Positions 34,223 to 42,369 of a stretch of 64,000 bases of DNA are shown here, piece after piece (position 1 is the stretch's first letter; each line of letters begins with the position of its first letter). Position numbers and translations under genes: made by a program. This DNA comes from a beta proteobacterium AAP65 (lineage in GTDB: Bacteria; Pseudomonadota; Gammaproteobacteria; Burkholderiales; Burkholderiaceae_C): assembly GCA_001295865.1 (NCBI GenBank), contig LJHW01000029.1, forward strand, positions 1 through 64,000, written 5' to 3'. The notes beneath the pieces are model-generated. The model saw only the letters and a list, made by a program, of their open reading frames with translations. It was not told the origin of the DNA and did no database searches.

Positions 34223-34915
34223 ATGTTCCATGTGCTTGTTCGCCGTGCCGCCTGCCAGGCCGGCCGCCTGGCCTTGCTGGCGGTTTTGGCCGGCCCGGTG
34301 TTCGCGGCGGCCCCTTTGCCGCCAGCGCTTCAAAACGAGCTCGACCGGGCCGTCATCGCCCACGAATCCGGTCAACTACCCGCGGCGCAAAAGGCCTTCG
34401 AGTCGCTGGCGCGCCGCGGCGTGCCAGCGGCGCAATACAACCTGGCGGTGATGCACCTGCAGGGCGAGGTGCCCAAGCCCGACCGTGCGCGGGCCCGCCG
34501 CCTGCTGCAGCAGGCCGCCGAGGGCGGCTTTGTCACGGCGCAGTTCATGCTGGCGCAGGCGCTGGAAAACGGCGAGCTCGGCCCGCGCGACCTGGCGCTG
34601 GCCCACCGCTGGTACGAGGTGGCCGCCGAAGCCGGCAGCACCGAGGCACAAGTGGCCATGGGCACCGGCCACTACCTGGGCCGCGGGCTGCCGAAGGACC
34701 CAGCCCGCGCGGTGCACTGGTTCCGCGAGGCCGCCAAGGGCGGTGATGTCGGCGCGATGTACCTGCTGGCCTCGATGTACGAGCAGGGCGACGGCGTCGA
34801 GCGCGATCTGCGCCTGGCACGCTACTGGTATGGCGTGGCGGCGCAGAACGGGGACCGGGCCGCGCCAGGCAAGCTGCGCGAGATCGACGCGTTGCTCGGC
34901 AGCCAGCCGAGCTGA
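34223..34915 (+). CDS. exported Sel1-like repeat protein
   Basis: A 230-residue protein with a signal peptide (RLALLAVLAGPVFAAAP). Four to five Sel1-type repeats of about 36 residues follow: GVPAAQYNLAVMHLQGEVPKPDRARARRLLQQAAEGGFVTAQFMLAQALENGELGPRDLALAHRWYEVAAEAGSTEAQVAMGTGHYLGRGLPKDPARAVHWFREAAKGGDVGAMYLLASMYEQGDGV is the run. Such solenoids bind partner proteins in the periplasm. No enzyme motif. It starts at ATG 34223, after a 171-base gap from the divergent RluF-like gene, and converges on the YbeD gene. Confidence 0.85.
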   Translation: MFHVLVRRAACQAGRLALLAVLAGPVFAAAPLPPALQNELDRAVIAHESGQLPAAQKAFESLARRGVPAAQYNLAVMHLQGEVPKPDRARARRLLQQAAEGGFVTAQFMLAQALENGELGPRDLALAHRWYEVAAEAGSTEAQVAMGTGHYLGRGLPKDPARAVHWFREAAKGGDVGAMYLLASMYEQGDGVERDLRLARYWYGVAAQNGDRAAPGKLREIDALLGSQPS

Positions 34916-34933
34916 GGCCCTGGCCGGCGGGGC

Positions 34934-35206
34934 CTAGAGCACCACCTTCACCATCGGGTGCGAACTCAGCGTTCGATACAGCTCGTCGAGCTGCTCGCGG
35001 CTGGTGGCGGTGACGGTGAGCGTCAGGCCCAGGTAGTTGCCGGCCTTGCTGGGGCGGCGTTCCACCGTGCTGGCGTCGAAGCTGGGGTCAAAGTGTTTCG
35101 CCACGGCCACCATCGCGGCCTCGAAGCCCTCGGCCTGTGCGCCCATCACCTTGATGGGGAAGGCGCTCGGGTACTCGATCAAGCTCGGTCGGTCTGCTTC
35201 GTTCAT
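34934..35206 (-). CDS. ybeD: YbeD family (DUF493) protein
   Basis: A 90-residue ferredoxin-like alpha/beta protein. IEYPSAFPIKVMGAQAEGFEAAMVAVAKHFDPSF, then SKAGNYLGLTLTVTATSREQLDELYRTLSSHPMVKVVL is the full family pattern, like E. coli YbeD. Its start overlaps the stop of the D-amino acid aminotransferase gene, so the two are coupled. In related bacteria this gene is usually followed by lipB and lipA; here the next gene is the convergent Sel1-repeat gene, so the lipoate genes are elsewhere or absent from this location. Confidence 0.92.
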   Translation of the reverse strand: MNEADRPSLIEYPSAFPIKVMGAQAEGFEAAMVAVAKHFDPSFDASTVERRPSKAGNYLGLTLTVTATSREQLDELYRTLSSHPMVKVVL

Positions 35207-36084
35207 CACGCCACCATGCTCTGCTTGGCGCGCTGGTAGGCCTCGTACAAACGCGCATACACCGGGCCGGGCTTGCCGCGCAGGGCGCCGTGGCCCACGG
35301 GTTCGCCGTCGATGTGCGTGACGGGCAGGATCTCTTTCGTGGCCGAGCTCAACATCACCTCGTCGGCGGCGCGCACATCGGCCTCGGAGATGGGGCGCAG
35401 GTTGTAGGCGATGCCGCAGTCTTCGCACAGCTCGCGCAGCAGTTCGTAACGGATGCCTTCCAACACATGGGCGCTCTTGGGCGCGCCGAGCAGCGCACCT
35501 TCGTGCGCGATCCACACATTGCTGGCCGCGGCCTCGGTGAGCCAGCCGTCGCGGAACATGATGGTCTCCACCGCGCCCTGGTCGGCCGAGATCTGACGCG
35601 CCAGCACGTTGCCCAGCAGGCTGATGCTCTTGATGTCGCCACGCTCCCAGCGGAAATCACGCGCCGTCACGCAGGCCACACCTTGGTGGCGCTGCTCGAG
35701 GCTGGCCTGTTTCATGGGGTTGGCCATCACGAAGACCGTGGGCGTCAGGTTCGCCGGCATCACGTGGTCGCGCGGGGCCACGCCACGCGTGATCTGGATG
35801 TAGACCAGCTGGTCTTGCGCGCCCGTGGCCTCAGTGGTGGTGGCCACGAGCTGCCGGCACAGCGCCAGCCAGCCGGTCTTGTCGTGCGGGTTGGTGATGC
35901 GCAGCTTGGCCAGCGAGCGCGACAGGCGCGCCATGTGCTCGTCGAAACGGAAGAGCCGGCCGCTGTAGACTGGCACCACTTCGTAGATGCCGTCGCCGAA
36001 GATGAAGCCGCGGTCGAGCACGCTCACCTTGGCTTGTGAAAGGGGCAGGATCTCCCCGTTGAGATGGACCAGGGCGTCGTTCAT
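35206..36084 (-). CDS. dat: D-amino acid aminotransferase
   Basis: A 292-residue fold-type IV PLP enzyme. The N-terminal LVHLNGEILPLSQAKVSVLDRGFIFGDGIYEVVPVY is the signature, the PLP lysine is in the GDIKSISLLGNVLARQ segment near residue 150, and TEAAASNVWIAHEGALLGAP with ATKEILPVTHIDG complete the substrate pocket. It makes D-amino acids such as D-glutamate or D-alanine from keto acids, supplying peptidoglycan precursors. Directly upstream on the same strand (64 bases) is DacC, which trims D-alanine from the wall; the operon dacC-dat-ybeD thus joins D-amino acid turnover genes. Confidence 0.9.
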   Translation of the reverse strand: MNDALVHLNGEILPLSQAKVSVLDRGFIFGDGIYEVVPVYSGRLFRFDEHMARLSRSLAKLRITNPHDKTGWLALCRQLVATTTEATGAQDQLVYIQITRGVAPRDHVMPANLTPTVFVMANPMKQASLEQRHQGVACVTARDFRWERGDIKSISLLGNVLARQISADQGAVETIMFRDGWLTEAAASNVWIAHEGALLGAPKSAHVLEGIRYELLRELCEDCGIAYNLRPISEADVRAADEVMLSSATKEILPVTHIDGEPVGHGALRGKPGPVYARLYEAYQRAKQSMVA

Positions 36085-36148
36085 GGGCAGCTCCGCGCGA
36101 TGCGCGGAAATTGTGTCACGGGGGGTCAGTACAACCGCATCACGGCGG

Positions 36149-37294
36149 CTACTGGATCCATAACCGGAGGGCGTCCCAGGCGCGGCCCAACAGGCCTGCG
36201 AGCGGCACGGGTTCCAGCACCGTCAGCGGTACCTTGCTCACCGTGGTGCCACCGGCCGTGGTGACGACAACGTGGCCCACGGCCTGCCCGGCGGCCAAGG
36301 GGGCCACCAGCGGGTCGGTGCGTTCCAGGGTGGTCTTGAGCTTGTCGCCTTCGCCCTTGGGCACGGTGACGAACACGCCACCGGCCGCGCCCAGCTTGGC
36401 TTCGCGCACGGTGCCCTTCCAAACCGGCACCGTGGCCACGGCCTTGCCGGGTTCGAACAGGCGCACGGTGTCCCAGGCCTGCCAGCCCCAGTTCAGCAGC
36501 TTCTGGCTTTCGCCAGCGCGCGCTTCGCGGCTGGCGGTGCCCAGCACCACGCTCACCAGGCGGCGCTTGCCGGCGGGGGTGTCGCGCGCGGCGCTGGCCA
36601 CCAGGCAGTAGCCGGCGGCATCGGTGTAGCCGGTTTTCATGCCGTCGACGCTGGCGTCGCGGCCCAGCAGCATGTTGCGGTTGTCCTGCTTGATCTTGTT
36701 GTAGGTGTAGTCGCGCAGGCTGTAGATGGCGTAGTGCTGCGGGTGCTCGGTGATGATGCGCGCGGCCACCTGGGCCACGTCGCGCGCGCTGCTGTAGTGG
36801 CCGGGTTCGGTGAGGCCCTCGACGTTCTTGAACTGCGTGTTTTTCAGGCCCCAGGCCTGGGCCTGGCGGTTCATCATCGCGACGAAGTTCTCCACGCTGC
36901 CGGCCACGCCTTCGGCCAGCGCGATGGAGGCGTCGTTGCCGCTCTGCACGATCATGCCGCGCAGCAGTTCGGCCACGGTGGGCGTCATCGTGGTGTCGAT
37001 GAACATCAGGCTGCCGCCGAGCTTGCGCTGGTCCCAGGCGCGCTTGGAGACGGGCAGGGGCTGCTCGAGCGCGATCTTCTTGTCGCGGAGGGCGTTGAAG
37101 ACGATGTAGGCCGTCATCAGCTTGGTCAGCGAAGCCGGCTCGGCCTGCGCATCGGCGTCGCGTTCGGCGAGCACCTGGTTGCTGTTGAGGTCGATCAGGA
37201 TGTACTGGCGAGCGGCGATCTCGGGCGGCAGCGGGGCTTGCGCCTGGGCCAGGGCGGTGCAGGCGAAAAGAAGAAAGGACAGCAGCAGTTTCAT
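36149..37294 (-). CDS. dacC: D-alanyl-D-alanine carboxypeptidase (PBP5/6 type)
   Basis: A 381-residue penicillin-binding protein. A signal peptide (MKLLLSFLLFACTALAQAQA) is followed by the SxxK motif in EPASLTKLMTAYI (active serine near residue 55), SxN in IVQSGNDASIAL, and KTG in SVDGMKTGYTDAAGY. The C-terminal PBP5-like beta domain follows, with the terminal amphipathic helix LAGLLGRAWDALRLWIQ that anchors the protein to the outer face of the inner membrane. It removes the last D-Ala from pentapeptides. Its start codon overlaps the stop of the upstream hydrolase gene by 4 bases. dacA and dacC cannot be told apart from the sequence alone. Confidence 0.92.
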   Translation of the reverse strand: MKLLLSFLLFACTALAQAQAPLPPEIAARQYILIDLNSNQVLAERDADAQAEPASLTKLMTAYIVFNALRDKKIALEQPLPVSKRAWDQRKLGGSLMFIDTTMTPTVAELLRGMIVQSGNDASIALAEGVAGSVENFVAMMNRQAQAWGLKNTQFKNVEGLTEPGHYSSARDVAQVAARIITEHPQHYAIYSLRDYTYNKIKQDNRNMLLGRDASVDGMKTGYTDAAGYCLVASAARDTPAGKRRLVSVVLGTASREARAGESQKLLNWGWQAWDTVRLFEPGKAVATVPVWKGTVREAKLGAAGGVFVTVPKGEGDKLKTTLERTDPLVAPLAAGQAVGHVVVTTAGGTTVSKVPLTVLEPVPLAGLLGRAWDALRLWIQ

Positions 37295-37941
37295 GGGGCA
37301 GGAGTGTCGGCGTGGGCAGCCCAGGCGCCGGTGACGATCTGTTTGAGCACGGGCAGTTGCCCGTGGAAGAAGTGGCCGGCGCCGGGCAGCACCGTCACCG
37401 GCAGCGCGGCGGGGCGGGCCCAGTCGAAAACGGCCGACAGCGGCACCACGTCGTCGGCTTCGCCGTGGATGACCAGCGTGTCTTCAGGCACCGCGGCCAT
37501 GGGGAAGTTCCGCACCGCCGGGCCGACCAGCACCAGGCGCTGCGCGGGCAGCGCCCCTGGCGTCTCGCGCAGGCGTGCAGCGGCCTGGCTGGCGACGTAG
37601 CCGCCGAAGGAAAAGCCGGCCAGCACCAGGGCCTGCCCTGGCGCACGCTCGGCCTGCACCACGGCCAGCGCGTCGTCGATCTCGCCGCGGCCTTCATCCC
37701 ACGCGCCTTCGGAAGCCCCGATGCCGCGGAAGTTGAAACGCACGCAGCGATAACCCAGGCTGACGAAAGCGCGGGCGAGCGTCTGCACGACCTTGTTCTG
37801 CATCGTGCCGCCGTGCAGCGGGTGCGGGTGGCACGCCACGGCCAACCCGCGCACGGGCGTGCCTTCGGGCGGGCTGTCGACAGCAGCTTCGATGCGACCG
37901 GCCGGGCCGGCCAGCACCACGGCCAGCGTGGCCGCGTTCAT
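37291..37941 (-). CDS. alpha/beta hydrolase (YfbB/dienelactone hydrolase-like)
   Basis: A 216-residue cytoplasmic hydrolase. HPHPLHGGTMQNKVVQTLARAF is the oxyanion region, VLAGFSFGGYVASQAAARL carries the nucleophile serine (GFSFGG), with LVIHGEADDVVPLSAVFDWA for the acid and GAGHFFHGQLPVLKQIV for the histidine. This set (HPHP...GFSFG...GAGHFFHG) is a conserved bacterial subfamily of unknown substrate. It is the first gene of the minus-strand operon with dacC, coupled by ATGA. Start at ATG 37941 rather than the TTG two codons upstream. Confidence 0.82.
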   Translation of the reverse strand: MNAATLAVVLAGPAGRIEAAVDSPPEGTPVRGLAVACHPHPLHGGTMQNKVVQTLARAFVSLGYRCVRFNFRGIGASEGAWDEGRGEIDDALAVVQAERAPGQALVLAGFSFGGYVASQAAARLRETPGALPAQRLVLVGPAVRNFPMAAVPEDTLVIHGEADDVVPLSAVFDWARPAALPVTVLPGAGHFFHGQLPVLKQIVTGAWAAHADTPAP

Positions 37942-37968
37942 GCGCAAGCACTCATGGAAGGCGGCGGC

Positions 37969-38295
37969 TCAGCGGCCCACCGAGGGCGGCAGCACCAGGC
38001 GCTGCACGACACGGCCGCGCTTGAGGTGCTCCTCGACGATCTCGTCGAGGTCGTGCTGGTCGACGAAGGTGTACCAGGTCTCTTCCGGGTAGACCACGGC
38101 CACCGGGCCGCCGGCGCAGCGGTCCAGGCAACCGGCCTTGTTGATGCGCACTCCGCCCGGGCCGGCCAGGCCTTCGGCCTTCACGCGCGCCTTGCAGTGG
38201 TCGAAGGCCGCTTGCGCATCGTGCTGGGCACAGGCCGCTTCGCCGTTCTTGCGCTCGTTGAGGCAGAAAAAAACGTGGTGCTTGTAATAGCTCAT
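37969..38295 (-). CDS. thioredoxin-like [2Fe-2S] ferredoxin
   Basis: A 108-residue protein starting MSYYKHHVFFCLNERKNGEAACAQHD. Cysteines in FFCLNERKNGEAAC and AGCLDRCAGGPVAVVYPEETWY are spaced as in thioredoxin-fold [2Fe-2S] proteins (like NuoE C-terminal domains and CooC-adjacent ferredoxins), which bind one cluster with four cysteines. WYTFVDQHDLDEIVEEHLKRG ends the fold. It would act as an electron carrier in the cytoplasm; the partner is not evident. It lies 27 bases after the end of the hydrolase operon start and is transcribed in the same direction. Confidence 0.88.
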   Translation of the reverse strand: MSYYKHHVFFCLNERKNGEAACAQHDAQAAFDHCKARVKAEGLAGPGGVRINKAGCLDRCAGGPVAVVYPEETWYTFVDQHDLDEIVEEHLKRGRVVQRLVLPPSVGR

Positions 38296-38372
38296 GGGGC
38301 GATTGTAGGCAGCGGCCCCCCGCAGACCCTGGGCAAACCCTGGCAAGTCGGGCGGGGGGCGGTGGTGGCGGG

Positions 38373-39515
38373 TCAACGCCGAGTGTCGTCGTCGCGCGCG
38401 CCCAGGCGCAGCAGCAGCCACAGCATCGCGGCATAGGGCCACAGCCAGCCCACCCATTGCGCCAGCCCGTGGAAACGCACGAACCGGCCCTGTTCCCAAG
38501 CCTGCAGGCTTTGTGCGAAATAGGGGTCGGCCGGGGCCTGCGCCACCCCCACCACCAGACCGGTGAGCACCACCAAGCCGAGGCCGCGCACCACGCGCCG
38601 CGGTACCGGTGCCAGCACCAGCGCGAGCACCAGACCCAGCACCAGGCCAGGGCCGGCGGTGGGCGTCAGCCAGGCCATGGCATTGCCCGGCCCGAAGTTC
38701 AGCAGGGTTGACAACCCCATGGACACCCAGCCAAGCGCCAGCGCCCCCAGCGCCGCGGCCACACGCCGCCAGCCAGCCGGCATCACGCTGTAGGCCAGCA
38801 AGCAGGGACCGAGCAGACCCAGGGCCACGATGAGCGCCTCGCTCAACGGCCGCAAGGGTTCTCGCGCAGCCGGCGCGCTGTCGAGCAGCACGTAGGCGGC
38901 TTCGGCCCAAGGCACGTTGGACAACAGATCCACCAGGGCCTCGCGCAGCCGCTCGCCCACCTGGCCCAGACCCAGCGGCAGCGGCGAGGGGAAGAGCAGG
39001 CCGATCGGCCACAGCGCCAGCAGCGCCAGCGCCCCGGCGCTGTCGCGGGCGAACCAGCGTCCGCGCAGCGCCTGCCAGCGGTCTACCAGCCCCAGCGCAT
39101 GGCCGGCCAGCGCGAGCAGCGCACCGAGGGCGGCGCCGCCGGTGTTGAGCATGAAGTCTTCGCGCGCCGGCACGCGCCGCGGCAGGAATTGCTGCAGCAC
39201 CTCGGTGCCATACGACAGCGCGGCCGGCATCAACACCGCCAGCAGCAGCGCCACCAAGGGGTGCCAGCCGCTGCGCCGAGCAGCGATGCACAGCAGCGCA
39301 CCCAGCGGCAGGTAGCCCAGCAGGTTGCTGATGCGGTCGAAATCGTCTTGCCAGCGTGTCCAGGGCAGGATGGCGAGCGCCCAGGCGTCCTGGCCCGGCG
39401 GCCAGCGCCAGCCCTCGAAGGGGTAGAGGCTGGCGTAGAGCACCAGCGCGGCATACACCAGCGCCAGCGGCGTGGCCGAACTGCGGTGGCGCGGCAGGCC
39501 GGGTGCCAGGGCCAT
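38373..39515 (-). CDS. VanZ family membrane protein
   Basis: A 380-residue membrane protein with about ten hydrophobic helices. The N-terminal part (DRISNLLGYLPLGALLCIAARR, then ALSYGTEVLQQFLPRRVPAREDFMLNTGGAALGALLA) carries the VanZ-like pattern, with a conserved Asn and Glu at helix ends. The C-terminal half is a further set of helices without known motif. VanZ-like proteins are often near cell-envelope genes, and the founding member gives low-level glycopeptide resistance; the function in other bacteria is not known. It is followed on the same strand by the [2Fe-2S] gene 77 bases on. Confidence 0.78.
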   Translation of the reverse strand: MALAPGLPRHRSSATPLALVYAALVLYASLYPFEGWRWPPGQDAWALAILPWTRWQDDFDRISNLLGYLPLGALLCIAARRSGWHPLVALLLAVLMPAALSYGTEVLQQFLPRRVPAREDFMLNTGGAALGALLALAGHALGLVDRWQALRGRWFARDSAGALALLALWPIGLLFPSPLPLGLGQVGERLREALVDLLSNVPWAEAAYVLLDSAPAAREPLRPLSEALIVALGLLGPCLLAYSVMPAGWRRVAAALGALALGWVSMGLSTLLNFGPGNAMAWLTPTAGPGLVLGLVLALVLAPVPRRVVRGLGLVVLTGLVVGVAQAPADPYFAQSLQAWEQGRFVRFHGLAQWVGWLWPYAAMLWLLLRLGARDDDTRR

Positions 39516-39526
39516 CGCGCGGGGCG

Positions 39527-39955
39527 TCAGAAGGGTTTCACGACCACGAGCACCACGATGGCGATGAACATCAGCACCGAGACCTCGTTGAAGACGCGGA
39601 ACCACTTGTGGCTGCGCTTGTTGTTCAGCCGCTCGAAGCTGCGCAGCACCCCGCGGCACACGTGGTGGTAGCCGATGACGGCCAGCACCAGTGCCAGCTT
39701 GGCGTGCATCCAGCCGCCGCCGATGCCGTACACCAGCCACAGCACCAGGCCCAGCGCCAGCGCCGGCACCATCAGCAGGCTGCTGAAGCGGTAGAGCTTG
39801 CGCGCCATCAGCAGCAGACGTTCACGTTCGGCGTGGCTGTCGGCCGGCACCATGGCCAGGTTGACGAAGATGCGCGGCATGTAGAACAAGCCCGCGAACC
39901 AGCTGGCCACGAAGACGATGTGGAAGGCCTTGACCCAGAGATAGCTGCTGCTCAT
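39527..39955 (-). CDS. hemJ: HemJ/CopD-like membrane protein, probable protoporphyrinogen oxidase
   Basis: A 142-residue protein with four membrane helices. The start MSSSYLWVKAFHIVFVASWFAGLFYMPRIFVNLA has the conserved His of the first helix and the WFAGLFY-PR motif; later WMHAKLALVLAVIGYHHVC and NKRSHKWFRVFNEVSVLMFIAIVVLVVVKPF match HemJ from end to end. HemJ converts protoporphyrinogen IX to protoporphyrin IX with haem b as cofactor, and HemJ proteins of related bacteria lie beside haem genes; hemB is the next gene on the other side here (divergent). Some CopD-family annotation is possible, so the symbol is likely rather than certain. Confidence 0.8.
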   Translation of the reverse strand: MSSSYLWVKAFHIVFVASWFAGLFYMPRIFVNLAMVPADSHAERERLLLMARKLYRFSSLLMVPALALGLVLWLVYGIGGGWMHAKLALVLAVIGYHHVCRGVLRSFERLNNKRSHKWFRVFNEVSVLMFIAIVVLVVVKPF

Positions 39956-40006
39956 GCAGCGATTATCGACACGCGGCAGCAGCCCCCGCAGCGCGCCGTG
40001 CGTGGG

Positions 40007-40037
40007 AAAAAAAAAGCCCCGATCCAAGGACCGGGGC
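40007..40037 (-). terminator. Rho-independent terminator of the candidate small RNA
   Basis: Stem GCCCCG/CGGGGC (40037 to 40016, with an inner TCC/GGA pair) followed by nine T on the minus strand. It faces a region with no minus-strand gene between hemJ and hemB, which is why a small RNA is proposed. Confidence 0.8.
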
Positions 40038-40121
40038 GGGTAAGCCTTATCGCTGTCATCACGCTAAGGCACCTGCTCAGGGAGGAAAAGCAGGGAACAA
40101 CAACCTCGCGGCTATCATTCA
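40007..40121 (-). ncRNA. candidate small RNA with anti-Shine-Dalgarno loop, between hemJ and hemB
   Basis: On the minus strand, three hairpins can be read in a row with nothing coding between the divergent hemJ and hemB starts. Hairpin 1 (40094 to 40072) is CCTGCT-TTTCCTCCCTG-AGCAGG, whose loop shows CCTCC, the complement of a ribosome binding site. Hairpin 2 (40070 to 40044) has the stem GCCTTA/TAAGGC. Hairpin 3 (40037 to 40016) is GCCCCG...CGGGGC followed by nine T (40015 to 40007), a strong Rho-independent terminator facing away from both genes. A promoter-like pair, TTGCCG (40157 to 40152) and TAAAGT (40133 to 40128) with 18 bases between, would start the RNA near 40121, giving about 115 bases. 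No minus-strand gene nearby needs this terminator. The start is approximate; RNA family unknown to me. Confidence 0.6.
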
Positions 40122-40143
40122 TCGATCACTTTAGCAGATGTGA

Positions 40144-41208
<1,065 letters not shown>

Positions 41209-41243
41209 CCTGAAGACACGGCTCCGGCCGCGAAAAGCCGCCG

Positions 41244-42344
41244 ATGCGCATCTTCCACGTCAGCAGCGAGCAGTTCACCGAGCTCGACGACTTGCCCGAG
41301 GCGCTGCCTGCGCAGGGTTTCCTTTGGGTGGGCAGCGCACGGCGCGAGTTCGAGGTGCGCGCGCCGGAAGTGCAGGGCGCGCTGCAGCGCTGGACGGGCG
41401 GGCAGTTGGTCGACCTGCACATCGCCGACCTGCTGAACCACCAGCTGCCCAGCCACTACGACTACACCTCGTGGTACGACGTGCTGGTGTTCCGGCGCTT
41501 GGCCGCAGGCGCCGGCACGGCAGGCAAGTTTTTCGGTGAAGAGCAGGGCACGGCCGCCACCGCGCGCGAGGCCTTGGCGGCCATCGACACCAGCCCGGTG
41601 GGTTTTGCACTCTTCGACCGTGTGCTCGTCACCGTGCACCCCACCGACTGCGCCGTGCGCGACTTCTTTGCGCAGCGCCTGGGTGGCTTGGGCCATGGCA
41701 ACGACCCGCGGGGCAACGCGCGCCTGCCCGGCCACCCGGCCGACTTGATGCTGCGCATGGTCAACCACATGGTCGATGGTTACCTCGACCTGCGGCGCCT
41801 GCTCACGCGCCAACTCGGCACGCTGCAGGCGCAGCTGCTCGACCCGCGCAGCCGTTTTGCCGATTGGCAGATCCTGCTCGAATCGCGCAACACGCTGCAC
41901 GCGCTGGAAGACATCTGCGAAGACCAGCGCAGTGCGGTGCAGGAGTGGATAGACGCGCTGGACGAATGGCCCGACGAACCCGATGCACAAACGCGCCGTG
42001 AACGCGAGTTGCTGCGTGTGCGTTCGCGCGATGTGCTCGAGCACATCGAACGTGTGCTGGGCCATGTGCGCCGCCTGGAGCAGAGCGCCGAGACCGCGGT
42101 GCAGATGCACTTCAGCGCCCTCGGCCACCGCACCAACGACATCATGCGCACGCTCACGGTGCTGACGGCCATCTTCCTGCCGCTGAACCTGATCACCGGC
42201 TTTTTCGGCATGAACTTCGATGGGCTGCCGCTCATCCACTCGGCCACGGGCCTGTGGGTGGCGCTGGGCCTGATGGCGCTGGTGGGCGTCGGCCTGGTGC
42301 TCTTCTTCCGCAGCAAACGCTACCTGGGCGGCGGCGCGCGCTGA
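41244..42344 (+). CDS. corA: CorA-like magnesium/divalent cation transporter
   Basis: A 366-residue inner-membrane channel. A large N-terminal cytoplasmic domain, then the long helix and two membrane helices near the C-terminus. The selectivity motif FFGMNF has Gly-Met-Asn at residues 322-324, just between the two helices (LTVLTAIFLPLNLITGF and ATGLWVALGLMALVGVGLVLFF), and RTLTVLTAIFLPLNLITGFFGMN is the family signature. It mediates magnesium (or cobalt/nickel) uptake; the CorA subgroup cannot be told. It begins 35 bases after hemB and converges on amiC. Confidence 0.9.
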   Translation: MRIFHVSSEQFTELDDLPEALPAQGFLWVGSARREFEVRAPEVQGALQRWTGGQLVDLHIADLLNHQLPSHYDYTSWYDVLVFRRLAAGAGTAGKFFGEEQGTAATAREALAAIDTSPVGFALFDRVLVTVHPTDCAVRDFFAQRLGGLGHGNDPRGNARLPGHPADLMLRMVNHMVDGYLDLRRLLTRQLGTLQAQLLDPRSRFADWQILLESRNTLHALEDICEDQRSAVQEWIDALDEWPDEPDAQTRRERELLRVRSRDVLEHIERVLGHVRRLEQSAETAVQMHFSALGHRTNDIMRTLTVLTAIFLPLNLITGFFGMNFDGLPLIHSATGLWVALGLMALVGVGLVLFFRSKRYLGGGAR

Positions 42345-42369
42345 AGCGCTCCGCGGCGCTGCACCACCT

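Noticed and set aside
34916-34940. AGGCCC/GGGCCT inverted repeat between the convergent Sel1 and ybeD genes
   Set aside because: Short stem with a 9-base loop and no T-run on either side; too weak to call a terminator.
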